A DNA stretch of 64,000 bases from Brevundimonas sp. NIBR11 (GTDB taxonomy: Bacteria > Pseudomonadota > Alphaproteobacteria > Caulobacterales > Caulobacteraceae). The DNA lies in contig NZ_CP115465.1 of the NCBI RefSeq assembly GCF_027912535.1, forward strand, positions 169,001 through 233,000. The letters run 5' to 3'. The notes beneath the pieces are model-generated. The model worked only from the letters and a program-made list of their open reading frames with translations. It was not told where the DNA came from and did not search any database. The position numbers and the translations under genes were made by a program. This document shows positions 1 through 8,222 of this stretch, piece by piece (the stretch's first letter is position 1; each line of letters begins with the position of its first letter).

Positions 1-497
1 TTGATGGTGAAATAGTCGCTCAGGCCCGCGAGGCGGCGCAGCCCCGCCACATAGTCGGCGGCCTTGTCTTCCGTATCCTTGTTGGCCCCCAGATTGGCGC
101 CGACGACGGCCCTGGGGCGGCGGGACAGGTTGTCGGCGAAGGCCTCGAGCCCTGCGTTGTTGAAGCCCATCCGGTTGATGATGGCTCGGTCCTGGGACAG
201 GCGGAACAGGCGGGGCTTGGGATTGCCGGACTGGGGCATGGGGGTGACCGAGCCGCATTCGACGAAGCCGAAGCCGAGGCGGGACAGCCCGTGTAGGGCC
301 TCTCCGTTCTTGTCGAGACCGGCGGCGAGGCCGATGGGGTTGGGGAGGTCGAGACCCGCGACACGGGTGCGCAGGACCGGGCCGTCGGCACCGGCGGCGG
401 GCAGGGGCACGGTTTTCAGGGCCGTGATCGCGAGGCTGTGAGCCGTCTCCGGGTCGAGATTGCGCAGGATCGCCGCGCCCAGGTCCGGGATCGGCAT
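1..497 (-). CDS. pyrD: Dihydroorotate dehydrogenase (quinone), class 2, 5' part only
   Basis: The first 165 codons of a class 2 dihydroorotate dehydrogenase, the membrane-associated flavoenzyme that oxidises dihydroorotate to orotate in pyrimidine synthesis with quinone as acceptor. Recognisable family segments are NPIGLAAGLDKNGE near residue 52, GFVECGSVTPMPQ near 76, and RLFRLSQDRAIINRMGFNN just after it, which contribute to FMN and substrate binding. The gene runs off the left window edge, so the catalytic serine region is not visible. The ATG shares one base with the stop of the upstream DUF952 gene (TGATG), so it is probably translated from the sixA-DUF952-pyrD transcript. Confidence 0.93.
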   Translation of the reverse strand, partial: MPIPDLGAAILRNLDPETAHSLAITALKTVPLPAAGADGPVLRTRVAGLDLPNPIGLAAGLDKNGEALHGLSRLGFGFVECGSVTPMPQSGNPKPRLFRLSQDRAIINRMGFNNAGLEAFADNLSRRPRAVVGANLGANKDTEDKAADYVAGLRRLAGLSDYFTI

Positions 498-814
498 CAG
501 GCGGGAACCGTGAAGGGTCTGGCTTCGGTCACCGCCGACACCGGAAGGTCGCCGTAGATGTGGGGGAAGCGGGCGCCGCCGCGCGATTCCTCCCAGACGA
601 CCTTGCCCTCAAGAGCCGCCAGATCGACGGCGAGCAGCATCAGGTTTTGGCGCCCGGCGTAGTGTTTGCGGGCCGTCTCATCCAGCTGTGCGGCGGTCGA
701 GAGATGAATGTAACCGTCGGCGATATCGACGGCGGACCCGGCATAGACGCCCTCGGCCATGGCCTCGCGCCACTCGGCGGCGTCGATGATCTTGTAGGCG
801 GTCGTGTCGGTCAT
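497..814 (-). CDS. DUF952 family protein
   Basis: A 105-residue cytoplasmic protein matching the DUF952 family, whose members start with a Y-K-I segment and carry GYIHLSTAAQ in the middle and a FPHIYGDLP-type segment near the end; all three are visible here (residues about 8, 34 and 84). The biochemical role of the family is not established. It overlaps the upstream sixA-like gene by ATGA and the downstream pyrD by one base, so the three are translationally coupled. No signal peptide or membrane segment is present. Confidence 0.85.
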   Translation of the reverse strand: MTDTTAYKIIDAAEWREAMAEGVYAGSAVDIADGYIHLSTAAQLDETARKHYAGRQNLMLLAVDLAALEGKVVWEESRGGARFPHIYGDLPVSAVTEARPFTVPA

Positions 815-1323
815 TCTTCCGCGCCGCCGCCGAAGGCCTTGGGCGTCAGGAAGCCGTCGTAGGCGCAGCGTCCGGCGACATCGACCTCGAAGATGGCCGC
901 CGCGCCGGTCGGGAAGCCGCCGGCCATCCGGTCCAGGATCGACGGCGAGGCGGCGCTCTCAGTCAGGTATTCCATGGCCAGAAGCTGGACGCCCGGATTG
1001 TGGGCCATGACCAAGAGGCAGCCGGTCTGATCCTCCAGGTCCTCGACCAGGCGGCGGATGGTGTCGGTCGAGGCGTCGTAGAGCCTGGGCTCGACGCGGA
1101 CCTCCACGTCGCCAAGGGCGTCGTGCATCGTCTCCCAGGTCTGGCGGGTGCGGACGGCGGGCGACACCAGGGCGAGGTCGGGGCGCAGGCCCTTGTCGGC
1201 CAGGATCCGGCCCATCAGGGCGGCGTCGTCGTGGCCGCGCTGGGTCAGGGCGCGGTCGCGGTCGAGGCCGCTTTCGGCCATCCGCTCGGTCTTGGCGTGG
1301 CGCATCAGGATCAGGCGGTGCAT
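811..1323 (-). CDS. sixA: SixA-type histidine phosphatase
   Basis: A 170-residue member of the histidine phosphatase (phosphoglycerate-mutase-like) superfamily. The RHAKTE motif places the phospho-accepting histidine at H9 and the second catalytic histidine is in the VMAHNPG segment (H108). The short length and the RHAK rather than RHGE signature fit the SixA branch, which in enterobacteria dephosphorylates phosphohistidine on HPt or PTS proteins. Which phosphohistidine protein it would act on here cannot be told from the window. It is the first of three overlapping genes (ATGA with DUF952) and starts 9 bp after the stop of the methyltransferase gene upstream. Confidence 0.85.
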   Translation of the reverse strand: MHRLILMRHAKTERMAESGLDRDRALTQRGHDDAALMGRILADKGLRPDLALVSPAVRTRQTWETMHDALGDVEVRVEPRLYDASTDTIRRLVEDLEDQTGCLLVMAHNPGVQLLAMEYLTESAASPSILDRMAGGFPTGAAAIFEVDVAGRCAYDGFLTPKAFGGGAEE

Positions 1324-1332
1324 GGCCCGCGC

Positions 1333-2097
1333 TTAGCCGGGTTCGGCGTCTCTATCCACCCTGTGCGTGACGGGACCGCGCGTCACGGGCTGGGGCTGGA
1401 GGCCGGGCGCCCCGGCGCGCACGCGCTGGGCCGAGCCCGAGGGGCGGATTCGGGCGTAGGCCTGCCGCGTGGCTTCCAGCAGGATGACGCCCGCGAACCC
1501 CGGCGCGATACGGCGACCGACCTGTTCGAAGCCGTCGGCCAGACCCAAAAGCGGCGTCCACGGCGGGACGTAGAGGGTCTGGGACCAGGCGGTGGGTTCG
1601 AGCCCTGCCGCCCGCACCAGCCGTTCCAGCTGGCCTCGTGTGAAAGGGCGGCCGTGGCCGAAGGGGGTGGCCTCCGCGCGCGCCCACATCCCGCCCCGCG
1701 CGGCGGCGGCCAGGATGATGCGGCCTGCTGGGGCCAGGGCGCGGACCGCCTCGGTCAGCAGTTGGGCAGGGTCGTCGGATTCCTCCAGCGCATGGACCAG
1801 AAGAACGCGATCGAAGGCGCCGGCCGGGAAGGGAAGGCGCTTGTCGTCGACCAGCAGGGTGCGGTTGCGGCCCACGGCGGGCCAGTGTTCGACCCCCTGT
1901 CCCGAGGGCATGGCGGCGACGACGCGACGCGCGCCGACGAAGGCCTCCAGCCAAGGCGTGGCGTAGCCGATCCCCAGGACATCACAGCCCGGCGCCTCGC
2001 CCCAGGCGTCATCCAGACGCCGGGCCAGGAGCCGACGCACCAGGGCGCCGGTCGGCTCGCCGTAGAAGGTTCGCAAGTCTTCGATGGCGCGACGCAT
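1333..2097 (-). CDS. Class I SAM-dependent methyltransferase
   Basis: A 254-residue protein with a Methyltransf_11-like core. The C-DVLGIGYATPWL segment near residue 38 corresponds to SAM-binding motif I, LLVDDKRLPFPAGAFDRVLLVHALEE near 80-105 to motifs II-IV, and ALAPAGRIILAAAARGG near 122-138 to the post-II region. The substrate is unknown. It is divergent from gloB, with only 59 bp between the two starts. The last ~35 residues are low in recognisable structure. Downstream it runs into the sixA-like gene on the same strand. Confidence 0.82.
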   Translation of the reverse strand: MRRAIEDLRTFYGEPTGALVRRLLARRLDDAWGEAPGCDVLGIGYATPWLEAFVGARRVVAAMPSGQGVEHWPAVGRNRTLLVDDKRLPFPAGAFDRVLLVHALEESDDPAQLLTEAVRALAPAGRIILAAAARGGMWARAEATPFGHGRPFTRGQLERLVRAAGLEPTAWSQTLYVPPWTPLLGLADGFEQVGRRIAPGFAGVILLEATRQAYARIRPSGSAQRVRAGAPGLQPQPVTRGPVTHRVDRDAEPG

Positions 2098-2156
2098 GAT
2101 GAGACTTATATGGCGAGGAGCCTTACCAAACCAAGACGAGCCCCAAGGACGACCCC

Positions 2157-2885
2157 ATGCCCCTGACCGTTCACCTGTTCCCGGCGCGGAGCGACAACTA
2201 CGCCTTTCTGGCGCGGGACGAGGCGACGGGCGTGGTCGCGGCCATCGATACGCCGGACGCCCAGGTCATCCTGGACGCGATCCAGTCGCTGGGCTGGGGC
2301 AAGCTGGACCGGATCATCAACACCCACTGGCACCCGGATCACACCGAGGGCAACGCGCGGCTGAAGGCCGAGACAGGCTGCGATATCTGGGGTCCGGAAG
2401 AGGTCCGCAAGGTCGCGCCGCTGGATCATGTGGTCGAGGAGGGCGACATCGTCATGATCGGCGAGACGGCCCTGCATGTGACGGCGACGCCGGGGCATAC
2501 GCTGGGCCATGTCGTGTTCCGCTCGCCGAAGGACGCCATCGCCTTCACCGGCGACACCCTGTTTCCGCTAGGCTGCGGACGGCTTTTCGAAGGCACGCCG
2601 GAGCAGATGTGGGACAGCCTTAGCCGCCTCCTCGCCTGGCCCGATGAGACAGTGCTGTACGGGGCGCACGAGTATACGGCGTCGAACGCCCGCTTCACTC
2701 TCAGCGTCGACGACCGGCCCGAGGTAAAGGCTCATGCGGACGCCATCTTCGCGGCGCGCGAACGCGGCGAGCCGACCGTGCCGACGACGATGAAGATCGA
2801 ACGCGCCATGAACCCCTTCCTGACGGCCAGTTCGGCGGAGGAGTTCGCCCGGCGTCGAGCGGCGAAAGATGATTTCGCCGGCTGA
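2157..2885 (+). CDS. gloB: Hydroxyacylglutathione hydrolase (glyoxalase II)
   Basis: A 242-residue metallo-beta-lactamase-fold thioesterase that hydrolyses S-lactoylglutathione to lactate and glutathione, the second step of methylglyoxal detoxification. The metal-binding THWHPDHTEG motif supplies H57, H59, D61 and H62; H114 (TPGHTLGH), D133 (FTGDTLF) and H171 (YGAHEYT) complete the binuclear site. The C-terminal segment with NPFL is the glyoxalase II glutathione-binding domain, which separates it from generic family members. It is a single gene, divergent from the methyltransferase and convergent with the exported protein that follows after 5 bp. Confidence 0.94.
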   Translation: MPLTVHLFPARSDNYAFLARDEATGVVAAIDTPDAQVILDAIQSLGWGKLDRIINTHWHPDHTEGNARLKAETGCDIWGPEEVRKVAPLDHVVEEGDIVMIGETALHVTATPGHTLGHVVFRSPKDAIAFTGDTLFPLGCGRLFEGTPEQMWDSLSRLLAWPDETVLYGAHEYTASNARFTLSVDDRPEVKAHADAIFAARERGEPTVPTTMKIERAMNPFLTASSAEEFARRRAAKDDFAG

Positions 2886-2890
2886 ACGGC

Positions 2891-3673
2891 CTACTCGCGC
2901 GGAGCGACGGCGCGGATGATGCTGGACGACGACGGTCGTCCGGCCTGTCCCTGACGCGGATCGACGACGACGCGCAGGTCGCCGTTGCGCGAGAAGGTCA
3001 CAGAGCTGCGAGGTCCCTCGACCAGGGTGATGCTGCGCAGACCCGCAACGCGGTCACGGAAGGTGGGGGTGCGCGCCATGCGGATGACGGCCTCGGTCGT
3101 CACGATGAGCGCGTCGACCATCAAGGCCTCGGACTGGTCGCCGTCCAGGTTGATGACGATCAGCCGGCCCACCGCCTGGCTGACCAGACTGCCGCGCTGG
3201 TTCATCAGGGTGAAGAGGCGAATGGGGCCGAGCGTCGGCAGCTCCAGCGCCGGCGCAGGACCGATGCGGGTGGCCGGCGATCCGTTGGGCGCGCGCGTCG
3301 TATAGAGGGTCAGGCCGCCATCCGGGGTGACGCGCAGAATCTGGGCGCCGGCGTCATTGCGGAAAATGACGTCGCCGCGCGGGGCGGGGGTCGTGCGCAG
3401 GACCCAGGTCTCTTCCCGCCGCTCGAACCTGAACAGGGGACGGATCCCCCGGCCGTCGAAGATGAACCGCTCGCCGATCTCGGACGCATAGAGGCCGTTG
3501 GCCGGCAGGCCGCGCGGAGCCGGGTTGTCGTAGGTCTGATCGGCCTGGGCGTTGCCACGCGCCTGGGCCTGGGCGAGGCCCGGAGCGAGCAGGATCGCCA
3601 AAGCGACCAAGGCGAACGCCATCGTCGCCGGGATCGGCGATCGCGCCGTCTCCTGCTTGACCCTTGAACTCAT
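2891..3673 (-). CDS. Exported protein, DUF4908-like
   Basis: A 260-residue protein with a hydrophobic segment ending in GLAQAQA (about residues 19-38), read as a Sec signal peptide with a rather long basic n-region. An ATG at 3622 would give a more typical signal peptide, but neither start has a convincing Shine-Dalgarno sequence. The mature part is beta-rich, with phrases such as FRNDAGAQILRVTPDGGLTLYTT and a C-terminal RAVAPRE. It resembles the DUF4908 family found in Caulobacterales; this assignment is from memory of the family and not from a search. Function unknown; probably periplasmic. Confidence 0.7.
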   Translation of the reverse strand: MSSRVKQETARSPIPATMAFALVALAILLAPGLAQAQARGNAQADQTYDNPAPRGLPANGLYASEIGERFIFDGRGIRPLFRFERREETWVLRTTPAPRGDVIFRNDAGAQILRVTPDGGLTLYTTRAPNGSPATRIGPAPALELPTLGPIRLFTLMNQRGSLVSQAVGRLIVINLDGDQSEALMVDALIVTTEAVIRMARTPTFRDRVAGLRSITLVEGPRSSVTFSRNGDLRVVVDPRQGQAGRPSSSSIIRAVAPRE

Positions 3674-3723
3674 GACCGAAAGCGATGCGCGGGGCGCGCG
3701 GCGGATTTTGGGCGACGAGAAGG

Positions 3724-4449
3724 TCAGCCGACCAAGTATTGACCACCGTTCAGCGACAGTGTGCAGCCTGTGACATATCCGGCACGCTCACCGGACAGCC
3801 ATGACACCATGTCGGCGATCTCCTCGCCCTTGCCCAGACGGCCCACGGGGATCTGGGCCACGATGCCGGCGAGGACCTTCTCGTCCATCGCGCCGACCAT
3901 TTCGGTGTCGATATAGCCGGGAGCGATGCAGTTCACCGTCACGCCCTTGCGCGCGTTTTCCAGGGCCAAGGCCTTGGTGAAGCCGATCATGCCGGCCTTG
4001 GCGGCGGAATAGTTCGTCTGGCCGATCTGGCCCTTCTGACCGTTGATCGAGGAGATGTTGACGATGCGGCCGAAGCCCCGGTCGCGCATGCCGTTGATGA
4101 CCTGGCGCGTCATGTTGAAGACCGAGTCCATGTTGACCCGGATGACGTCAGACCACTGGTCCGGACCCATCTTGTGGAAGAAGCCGTCGCGGGTGATGCC
4201 GGCGTTGTTGATCAGGACGTCGATGGGACCCAGTTCGGCCTCGACCTCAGCCACGGCGCGCGCGCAATCGTCGAAACTCCCCACGTTCCCCTTCACCACC
4301 ATGACGCCCAACTCGCGGGCCGTGGCCTCGGCCGCTTCGGTATTGCCGGAGTAACCGGCCGCCACGGCCATGCCGTCTTCCTTGAGGCGCTGAACGATCG
4401 CCTTGCCGATACCGCGGGTTCCACCCGTGACGAGAGCCACTCGAGCCAT
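3724..4449 (-). CDS. phbB: Acetoacetyl-CoA reductase (SDR family)
   Basis: A 241-residue classical short-chain dehydrogenase with the cofactor loop TGGTRGIG (8-15), NNAG (81-84), and the catalytic S134, Y147 and K151 (NYSAAKAG). The phrases GFFHKMGPDQW and INGQKGQIGQTNYSAAKAG are characteristic of the PhbB/PhaB branch, which reduces acetoacetyl-CoA to (R)-3-hydroxybutyryl-CoA with NADPH for polyhydroxybutyrate synthesis; FabG-type ketoacyl-ACP reductases differ here. No phaA or phaC lies next to it in the window. Its leader contains a 12-bp perfect inverted repeat (see separate entry). Confidence 0.88.
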   Translation of the reverse strand: MARVALVTGGTRGIGKAIVQRLKEDGMAVAAGYSGNTEAAEATARELGVMVVKGNVGSFDDCARAVAEVEAELGPIDVLINNAGITRDGFFHKMGPDQWSDVIRVNMDSVFNMTRQVINGMRDRGFGRIVNISSINGQKGQIGQTNYSAAKAGMIGFTKALALENARKGVTVNCIAPGYIDTEMVGAMDEKVLAGIVAQIPVGRLGKGEEIADMVSWLSGERAGYVTGCTLSLNGGQYLVG

Positions 4450-4459
4450 ATGCGTTCCT

Positions 4460-4506
4460 GTTTTCCCTGACGGCCCGGTCTCGCGCCGCGCCTTGTCAGG
4501 GAAAAC
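4460..4506. repeat. 12-bp perfect inverted repeat in the phbB leader
   Basis: GTTTTCCCTGAC at 4460-4471 is matched by its exact complement GTCAGGGAAAAC at 4495-4506, with a 23-base GC-rich spacer. It starts 11 bp upstream of the phbB ATG (transcribed right to left). In RNA it would form a long hairpin just upstream of the ribosome binding site; in DNA the two arms could instead be operator half-sites. No T-run follows, so it is not a simple terminator. Its regulatory role is inference. Confidence 0.6.
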
Positions 4507-4553
4507 ACTAGACTGCGCAGGGTTGCGCGGGAAGCCGCTGTTACCTCGCTTGA

Positions 4554-5168
4554 TCAGACGATGCGGGCGGCTTCGTCGAACGTCAGGCGCGGGCTGCGCG
4601 GGAACAGGTTTTCGTCCGAGCCGTAGCCCAGGTTGACGATGAAGTTCGGCTCGATGTCGCCGTCGGGGAAGAACTCGGCCTTGACGCCCGCCGGGTCGAA
4701 GCCCGACATCGGACCGACGTCGAGGCCCAGAGCTCTCGCGGCGAGCAGGAAATAGCCGCCCTGCAGCGACGAGTTACGGAAGGCGGCCTCCCGACGACCG
4801 GCTTCGTCGCCGAACCAGTCGCGAGCGCCGGGAGCGTGCGGGAACAGGTGCGGCAGCTGGTTGTGAAAATTCATGTCGTAGCCGATGATCACCGTGACCG
4901 GGGCCTGGGCGGTCTTGGCCTGGTTTCCCTCGCTCATCAGCGGGACGAGGCGTGCCTTGGCCTCGGGCGAGGTCACGAAGACGAAGCGGGCCGGAGTGGT
5001 GTTGACCGCCGTCGGCCCGAACTTGGTCAGGTCGTAGAGCTTGTGCAGCAGCTCGGTCGGCACGGGACGGTCGGTCCAGCCGTTGCGGGTGCGGGCCTCG
5101 GTGAAGACCTGGGCCAGGGCGGCATCGCTCAGGGAGACGTCGCGGGCGGAAAGCGAATCGAAAGCCAT
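4554..5168 (-). CDS. RutE-like nitroreductase (probable malonic semialdehyde reductase)
   Basis: A 204-residue nitroreductase-fold flavoprotein. The sequence carries the RutE/YdfG-neighbour signatures [16 protein letters not shown] (about 51-66), [20 protein letters not shown] (about 131-150) and GPMSGFD. RutE-type enzymes reduce malonic semialdehyde to 3-hydroxypropionate in pyrimidine degradation, but no other rut gene is nearby, so here it may serve more generally in removing reactive aldehydes or nitro compounds. It has its own promoter region with an imperfect palindrome. Confidence 0.83.
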   Translation of the reverse strand: MAFDSLSARDVSLSDAALAQVFTEARTRNGWTDRPVPTELLHKLYDLTKFGPTAVNTTPARFVFVTSPEAKARLVPLMSEGNQAKTAQAPVTVIIGYDMNFHNQLPHLFPHAPGARDWFGDEAGRREAAFRNSSLQGGYFLLAARALGLDVGPMSGFDPAGVKAEFFPDGDIEPNFIVNLGYGSDENLFPRSPRLTFDEAARIV

Positions 5169-5193
5169 CTGGGAAAACCCTCAAATCTACAAC

Positions 5194-5212
5194 TGCATCA
5201 GCAGCTGTTGCA
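5194..5212. promoter_or_regulatory. Imperfect palindrome upstream of the nitroreductase
   Basis: TGCATCAGCAGCTGTTGCA pairs with its own complement at all but one position on each side of a central base. It lies 25-44 bp upstream of the nitroreductase ATG (transcribed right to left), where a repressor operator would sit. Nitroreductases are often controlled by MarR- or HxlR-type repressors, but no such gene is adjacent. Low confidence. Confidence 0.35.
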
Positions 5213-5279
5213 TACAAGGGAGTGCAGGTGCGTCTGTTCAAGATTATTCGCATCAACTGCGGTTACAATTTTGTGAGGC

Positions 5280-5657
5280 CTACCACAGGTGTTTGCCGTC
5301 GATCACTGTCACAGGATGGTCGGCGGCTTCGAAATCGTCGAACAGACGGGCGTTGACGCAGATCTGGCGTTTGCCGGCCTTGAAGTCTTCCTGAGGCACG
5401 AAGACCGGGCTGTCGGCGTAGACATCGCAGCCGCAGCGTCCGCAGAAATTGTTCGACACCAGCTTGGAGTTCCAGAAATACGTGGACTCCTCGGCTCGGT
5501 CGCCCGGGAAGGTTCGCGTGAATTGGTCCGGGCGGAAATAGGCGTAGAGGTGACCGCGCTTGGAGCAGAAGCTGCAGGTGCAGCGGGTCAGCGTCTCGGG
5601 GACGTCGCCGTCGATCTGGAAGGCGATGTCGCCGCAGTGGCAGCGTCCCGTGATCAT
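5280..5657 (-). CDS. GFA (CENP-V) family protein
   Basis: A 125-residue zinc-binding protein of the glutathione-dependent formaldehyde-activating (GFA/CENP-V) family. The cysteine pattern is clear: C6-x-C8 (GRCHCGDI), C26-x-C28-x2-C31 (RCTCSFCSKRG) and C72-x2-C75-x-C77 (FCGRCGCD). Members use these cysteines to hold two zinc ions; the best-known one was thought to condense formaldehyde with glutathione, but most family members have no proven reaction. It follows the DUF72 gene on the same strand after 18 bp and may be cotranscribed with it. Confidence 0.88.
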   Translation of the reverse strand: MITGRCHCGDIAFQIDGDVPETLTRCTCSFCSKRGHLYAYFRPDQFTRTFPGDRAEESTYFWNSKLVSNNFCGRCGCDVYADSPVFVPQEDFKAGKRQICVNARLFDDFEAADHPVTVIDGKHLW

Positions 5658-5675
5658 GACCGCGCTCGCTAAGGG

Positions 5676-6425
5676 CTATTTGACCTTCTCGATCAGCGCC
5701 TGCGCCGCCGCCGGGTTCCGCACCTTCGCTCCGGCGATGAAATAGGCGAAGACGTCGCCGCGCTGGGCCCAATCCCCGGTCTGCTTGGCGATGGCGTTCA
5801 GCTCCGCCGCGTTCATGCCGGTCGCCTCGTCCTCGCGGCTGGACATCAGCCGGGCGTAGGTGAAGTCGGCTGTCGGCTGATCGATCTTCGGCCAGGTCGG
5901 GCTTTCGTCATCGTCGGCATAGACTATGGCCGCGCCGTATTTGGCGGCGAGATCGTAGAACTGTTGAGTGTCAAAAGTCGGACTGCGGACCTCGAGCGCG
6001 TGGCGGAGTTGGACGCCGTCCTTCTCCTTGGGCAACAGCTTCAGGAAGCCCTCGAAATCGACCGGGTCGAACTTCTTGGTGGCCATGAACTGCCAGTTGA
6101 TCGGCCCGAGCTTGGGTCCCAGCGCCGTCAGGCCCTGATCCAGGAATCGCTCGAGGCTTTTGTTGCCCTCGGACAGGACCTTGCGATTGGTGCAGAAGCG
6201 ACTGGCCTTGACCGCGAAGACGAAGTCGTCCGGCGTCTCCTCGCGCCACTTCATCCAGGTGTCGATCTTGAAGCCGGAATAATAGGTGCCGTTGATTTCG
6301 ATCGAGGTCAGCTTGGAGGAGGCATAAGCCAGTTCCTTCTTCTGGCTCAGTTTCTCCGGATAGAAGACCCCGCGCCACGGCTCGAAGGTCCAGCCGCCGA
6401 TGCCGATGTAGGTTTGTCCGCTCAT
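5676..6425 (-). CDS. DUF72 family protein
   Basis: A 249-residue protein of the DUF72 (YecE-like) family, a TIM-barrel fold of unknown activity. Family marks include YIGIGGWTFEPWRGVFYPE at the N-terminus, a SSKLTSIEINGTYYSGF stretch around residue 36, and FAVKASRFCTN around 70. The ATG is 31 bp downstream of the truA stop, on the same strand, so it could be the tail of an fmt-truA transcript. No export signal. Confidence 0.87.
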   Translation of the reverse strand: MSGQTYIGIGGWTFEPWRGVFYPEKLSQKKELAYASSKLTSIEINGTYYSGFKIDTWMKWREETPDDFVFAVKASRFCTNRKVLSEGNKSLERFLDQGLTALGPKLGPINWQFMATKKFDPVDFEGFLKLLPKEKDGVQLRHALEVRSPTFDTQQFYDLAAKYGAAIVYADDDESPTWPKIDQPTADFTYARLMSSREDEATGMNAAELNAIAKQTGDWAQRGDVFAYFIAGAKVRNPAAAQALIEKVK

Positions 6426-6456
6426 GCCGGTGTTGTCGCACCGGCGTCGGAAACCG

Positions 6457-7212
6457 TCAAAGCGGGGATCGGACCTTGTAGTCGACGCCCGTCAGGTACA
6501 GCCCATCCGACGGGGCCACAGGCCCGCAGGCGGCCCGATCCTTCGCTTCCAGCGCCGCCTTCACGTCGTCGGAGGTCCAGCGGCCAAGGCCGACCTCGAC
6601 CAGGGTGCCGGCCATGGAGCGGACCTGGCGGTGCAGGAAGGAGCGGGCCTCGAAGACCAGATGCACCTCCTCGCCGACGCGGGTGACACGCGCCACGTCG
6701 AGGGTCTTCGCCGGCGACTTCGACTGGCAAGCCAGGTCGCGGAAGGTGGTGAAGTCGTGATGGCCGATCAGGTGGTTGGCGCCCGCCTGCATGGCCTCGG
6801 CGTCGAGGGGCTTGCGCAGGTGCCAAACCTTGCCGCGCTCCAGCGCCGGGCGACCGGGGCGGTTGAGGATGCGGTAAAGGTATTTGCGGCCCGTCGCCGA
6901 GAAGCGGGCATGCCAGTCGTCGGGGACGGCCGTGCAGTCGAGGATGGCGACGCCTTCCCTGATCAGGTGGGCGTTCAGAGCGTTCATGACCGTGGCGGCG
7001 GGCCAATCCTTGTCGAGGTCGACATGGGCGACCTGGCCGGTGGCGTGAACCCCGCTGTCGGTGCGGCCGGCGGCGGCGATGCGGACGGTCTGTCCGGAGA
7101 AGCCGTGGATGGCGGTCTCGATCGCGCCCTGGACCGTCGGCTGGCCATCCTGGGCCTGGAAGCCGTTGTAGGCGCCGCCGTCGTATTCGATGTCCAGACG
7201 ATAGCGGGGCAT
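6457..7212 (-). CDS. truA: tRNA pseudouridine(38-40) synthase TruA
   Basis: A 251-residue tRNA pseudouridine synthase that isomerises uridines 38-40 in the anticodon stem. The catalytic aspartate is D52 in the conserved [12 protein letters not shown] segment; [12 protein letters not shown] (10-21) and [17 protein letters not shown] (C-terminal third) are further TruA signatures. The reading frame stays open upstream to 7614, but the ATG at 7212 is chosen because it shares a base with the fmt stop (TGATG) and gives the normal TruA length. Translational coupling to fmt is likely. Confidence 0.95.
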   Translation of the reverse strand: MPRYRLDIEYDGGAYNGFQAQDGQPTVQGAIETAIHGFSGQTVRIAAAGRTDSGVHATGQVAHVDLDKDWPAATVMNALNAHLIREGVAILDCTAVPDDWHARFSATGRKYLYRILNRPGRPALERGKVWHLRKPLDAEAMQAGANHLIGHHDFTTFRDLACQSKSPAKTLDVARVTRVGEEVHLVFEARSFLHRQVRSMAGTLVEVGLGRWTSDDVKAALEAKDRAACGPVAPSDGLYLTGVDYKVRSPL

Positions 7213-8138
7213 CAGCCCAGGATCGTCCCGACGGGCAGGGCGAAACCGTTCAGGAAATCGGCAGGGGATTGCTGGGCCTTGCCCTCGCGCTGGACGCGGA
7301 GCAGGCGAACCGCGCCCTCGCCGCAGGCGATCAGGAGGTCGCCGCCCAGCAACTCGCCCGGAGCGCCCGAACCCTCGCTGGACAGGCAGGAAAGAAGCGC
7401 TTTGACGCGGACGGGGCCGTCCGGGCCGGGGGCCTCGAACCAGGCGCCGGGGAAGGGCGACAGCCCGCGAATGTGGCAGTCGATCTCGGCGGCCGGGCGG
7501 GTCCAGTCGATGCGGGCCTCGGCCGGGGTGATCTTGCGCGCATAGGTGGGTTCGCCGACCTGGGGCGTCTCGACGGCGCCGCCGCGTTCGATGGCCGCGA
7601 GGGCCCGAGTCCACAGGGTGGCGCCGACCGTGGACATGCGTTCTGACAGACTGGCGGCGGTGTCGTCTCGCTGGATGTGAAGCCGTTCGGACAGGAGGAT
7701 GTCGCCTTCGTCCAGCCCTTCCGACATCCGCATGATCTGGACGCCGGTTTCCCGGTCGCCGGCCATTATGGCGCGCTGGATCGGGGCGGCCCCGCGCCAG
7801 CGAGGCAGCAGGCTTCCGTGCAGGTTGAAGCAGCCCAAACGCGGAGCCTCCAGCACGGAGGGCTTCAGGATCTGGCCGTAGGCGACGACGCAGGCGGCGT
7901 CGAGATCGAGGCTCTGGAAGGTGTCGATGGCGTCCTGGGCCTTCATCGACTGAGGCGTGAAGACTGGCAGACCCATGGCCTCGGCGAAGGCGTGGACCGG
8001 CGAAGGCGTCAGCTTCTGGCCGCGTCCCTTGGGGCGGGGCGGCTGCGAATAGACGGCGACGATCTCGTGGCCGGACGCGATGAGCTCGGCCAGGGACGGC
8101 ACGGCGAATTCGGGGGTACCCATGAAGGCGAGGCGCAT
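7212..8138 (-). CDS. fmt: Methionyl-tRNA formyltransferase
   Basis: A 308-residue enzyme that formylates initiator Met-tRNA with 10-formyltetrahydrofolate. It has the N-terminal [12 protein letters not shown] motif, the [12 protein letters not shown] segment, and the catalytic region [21 protein letters not shown] (about 108-128) with the SLLPRWRG signature; the C-terminal OB-fold binds tRNA. It heads the fmt-truA unit. In many bacteria def lies immediately upstream; here def is about 1 kb away, separated by an opposite-strand membrane gene and a small same-strand gene. Confidence 0.96.
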   Translation of the reverse strand: MRLAFMGTPEFAVPSLAELIASGHEIVAVYSQPPRPKGRGQKLTPSPVHAFAEAMGLPVFTPQSMKAQDAIDTFQSLDLDAACVVAYGQILKPSVLEAPRLGCFNLHGSLLPRWRGAAPIQRAIMAGDRETGVQIMRMSEGLDEGDILLSERLHIQRDDTAASLSERMSTVGATLWTRALAAIERGGAVETPQVGEPTYARKITPAEARIDWTRPAAEIDCHIRGLSPFPGAWFEAPGPDGPVRVKALLSCLSSEGSGAPGELLGGDLLIACGEGAVRLLRVQREGKAQQSPADFLNGFALPVGTILG

Positions 8139-8222
8139 GGGCGATCCTCTAGGCTGGCGACGCCGTCAAAGCCAGTCGCCAGCCCATAGAACCGTGGTAG
8201 GCAGGATGCGGGAGATATCGAT

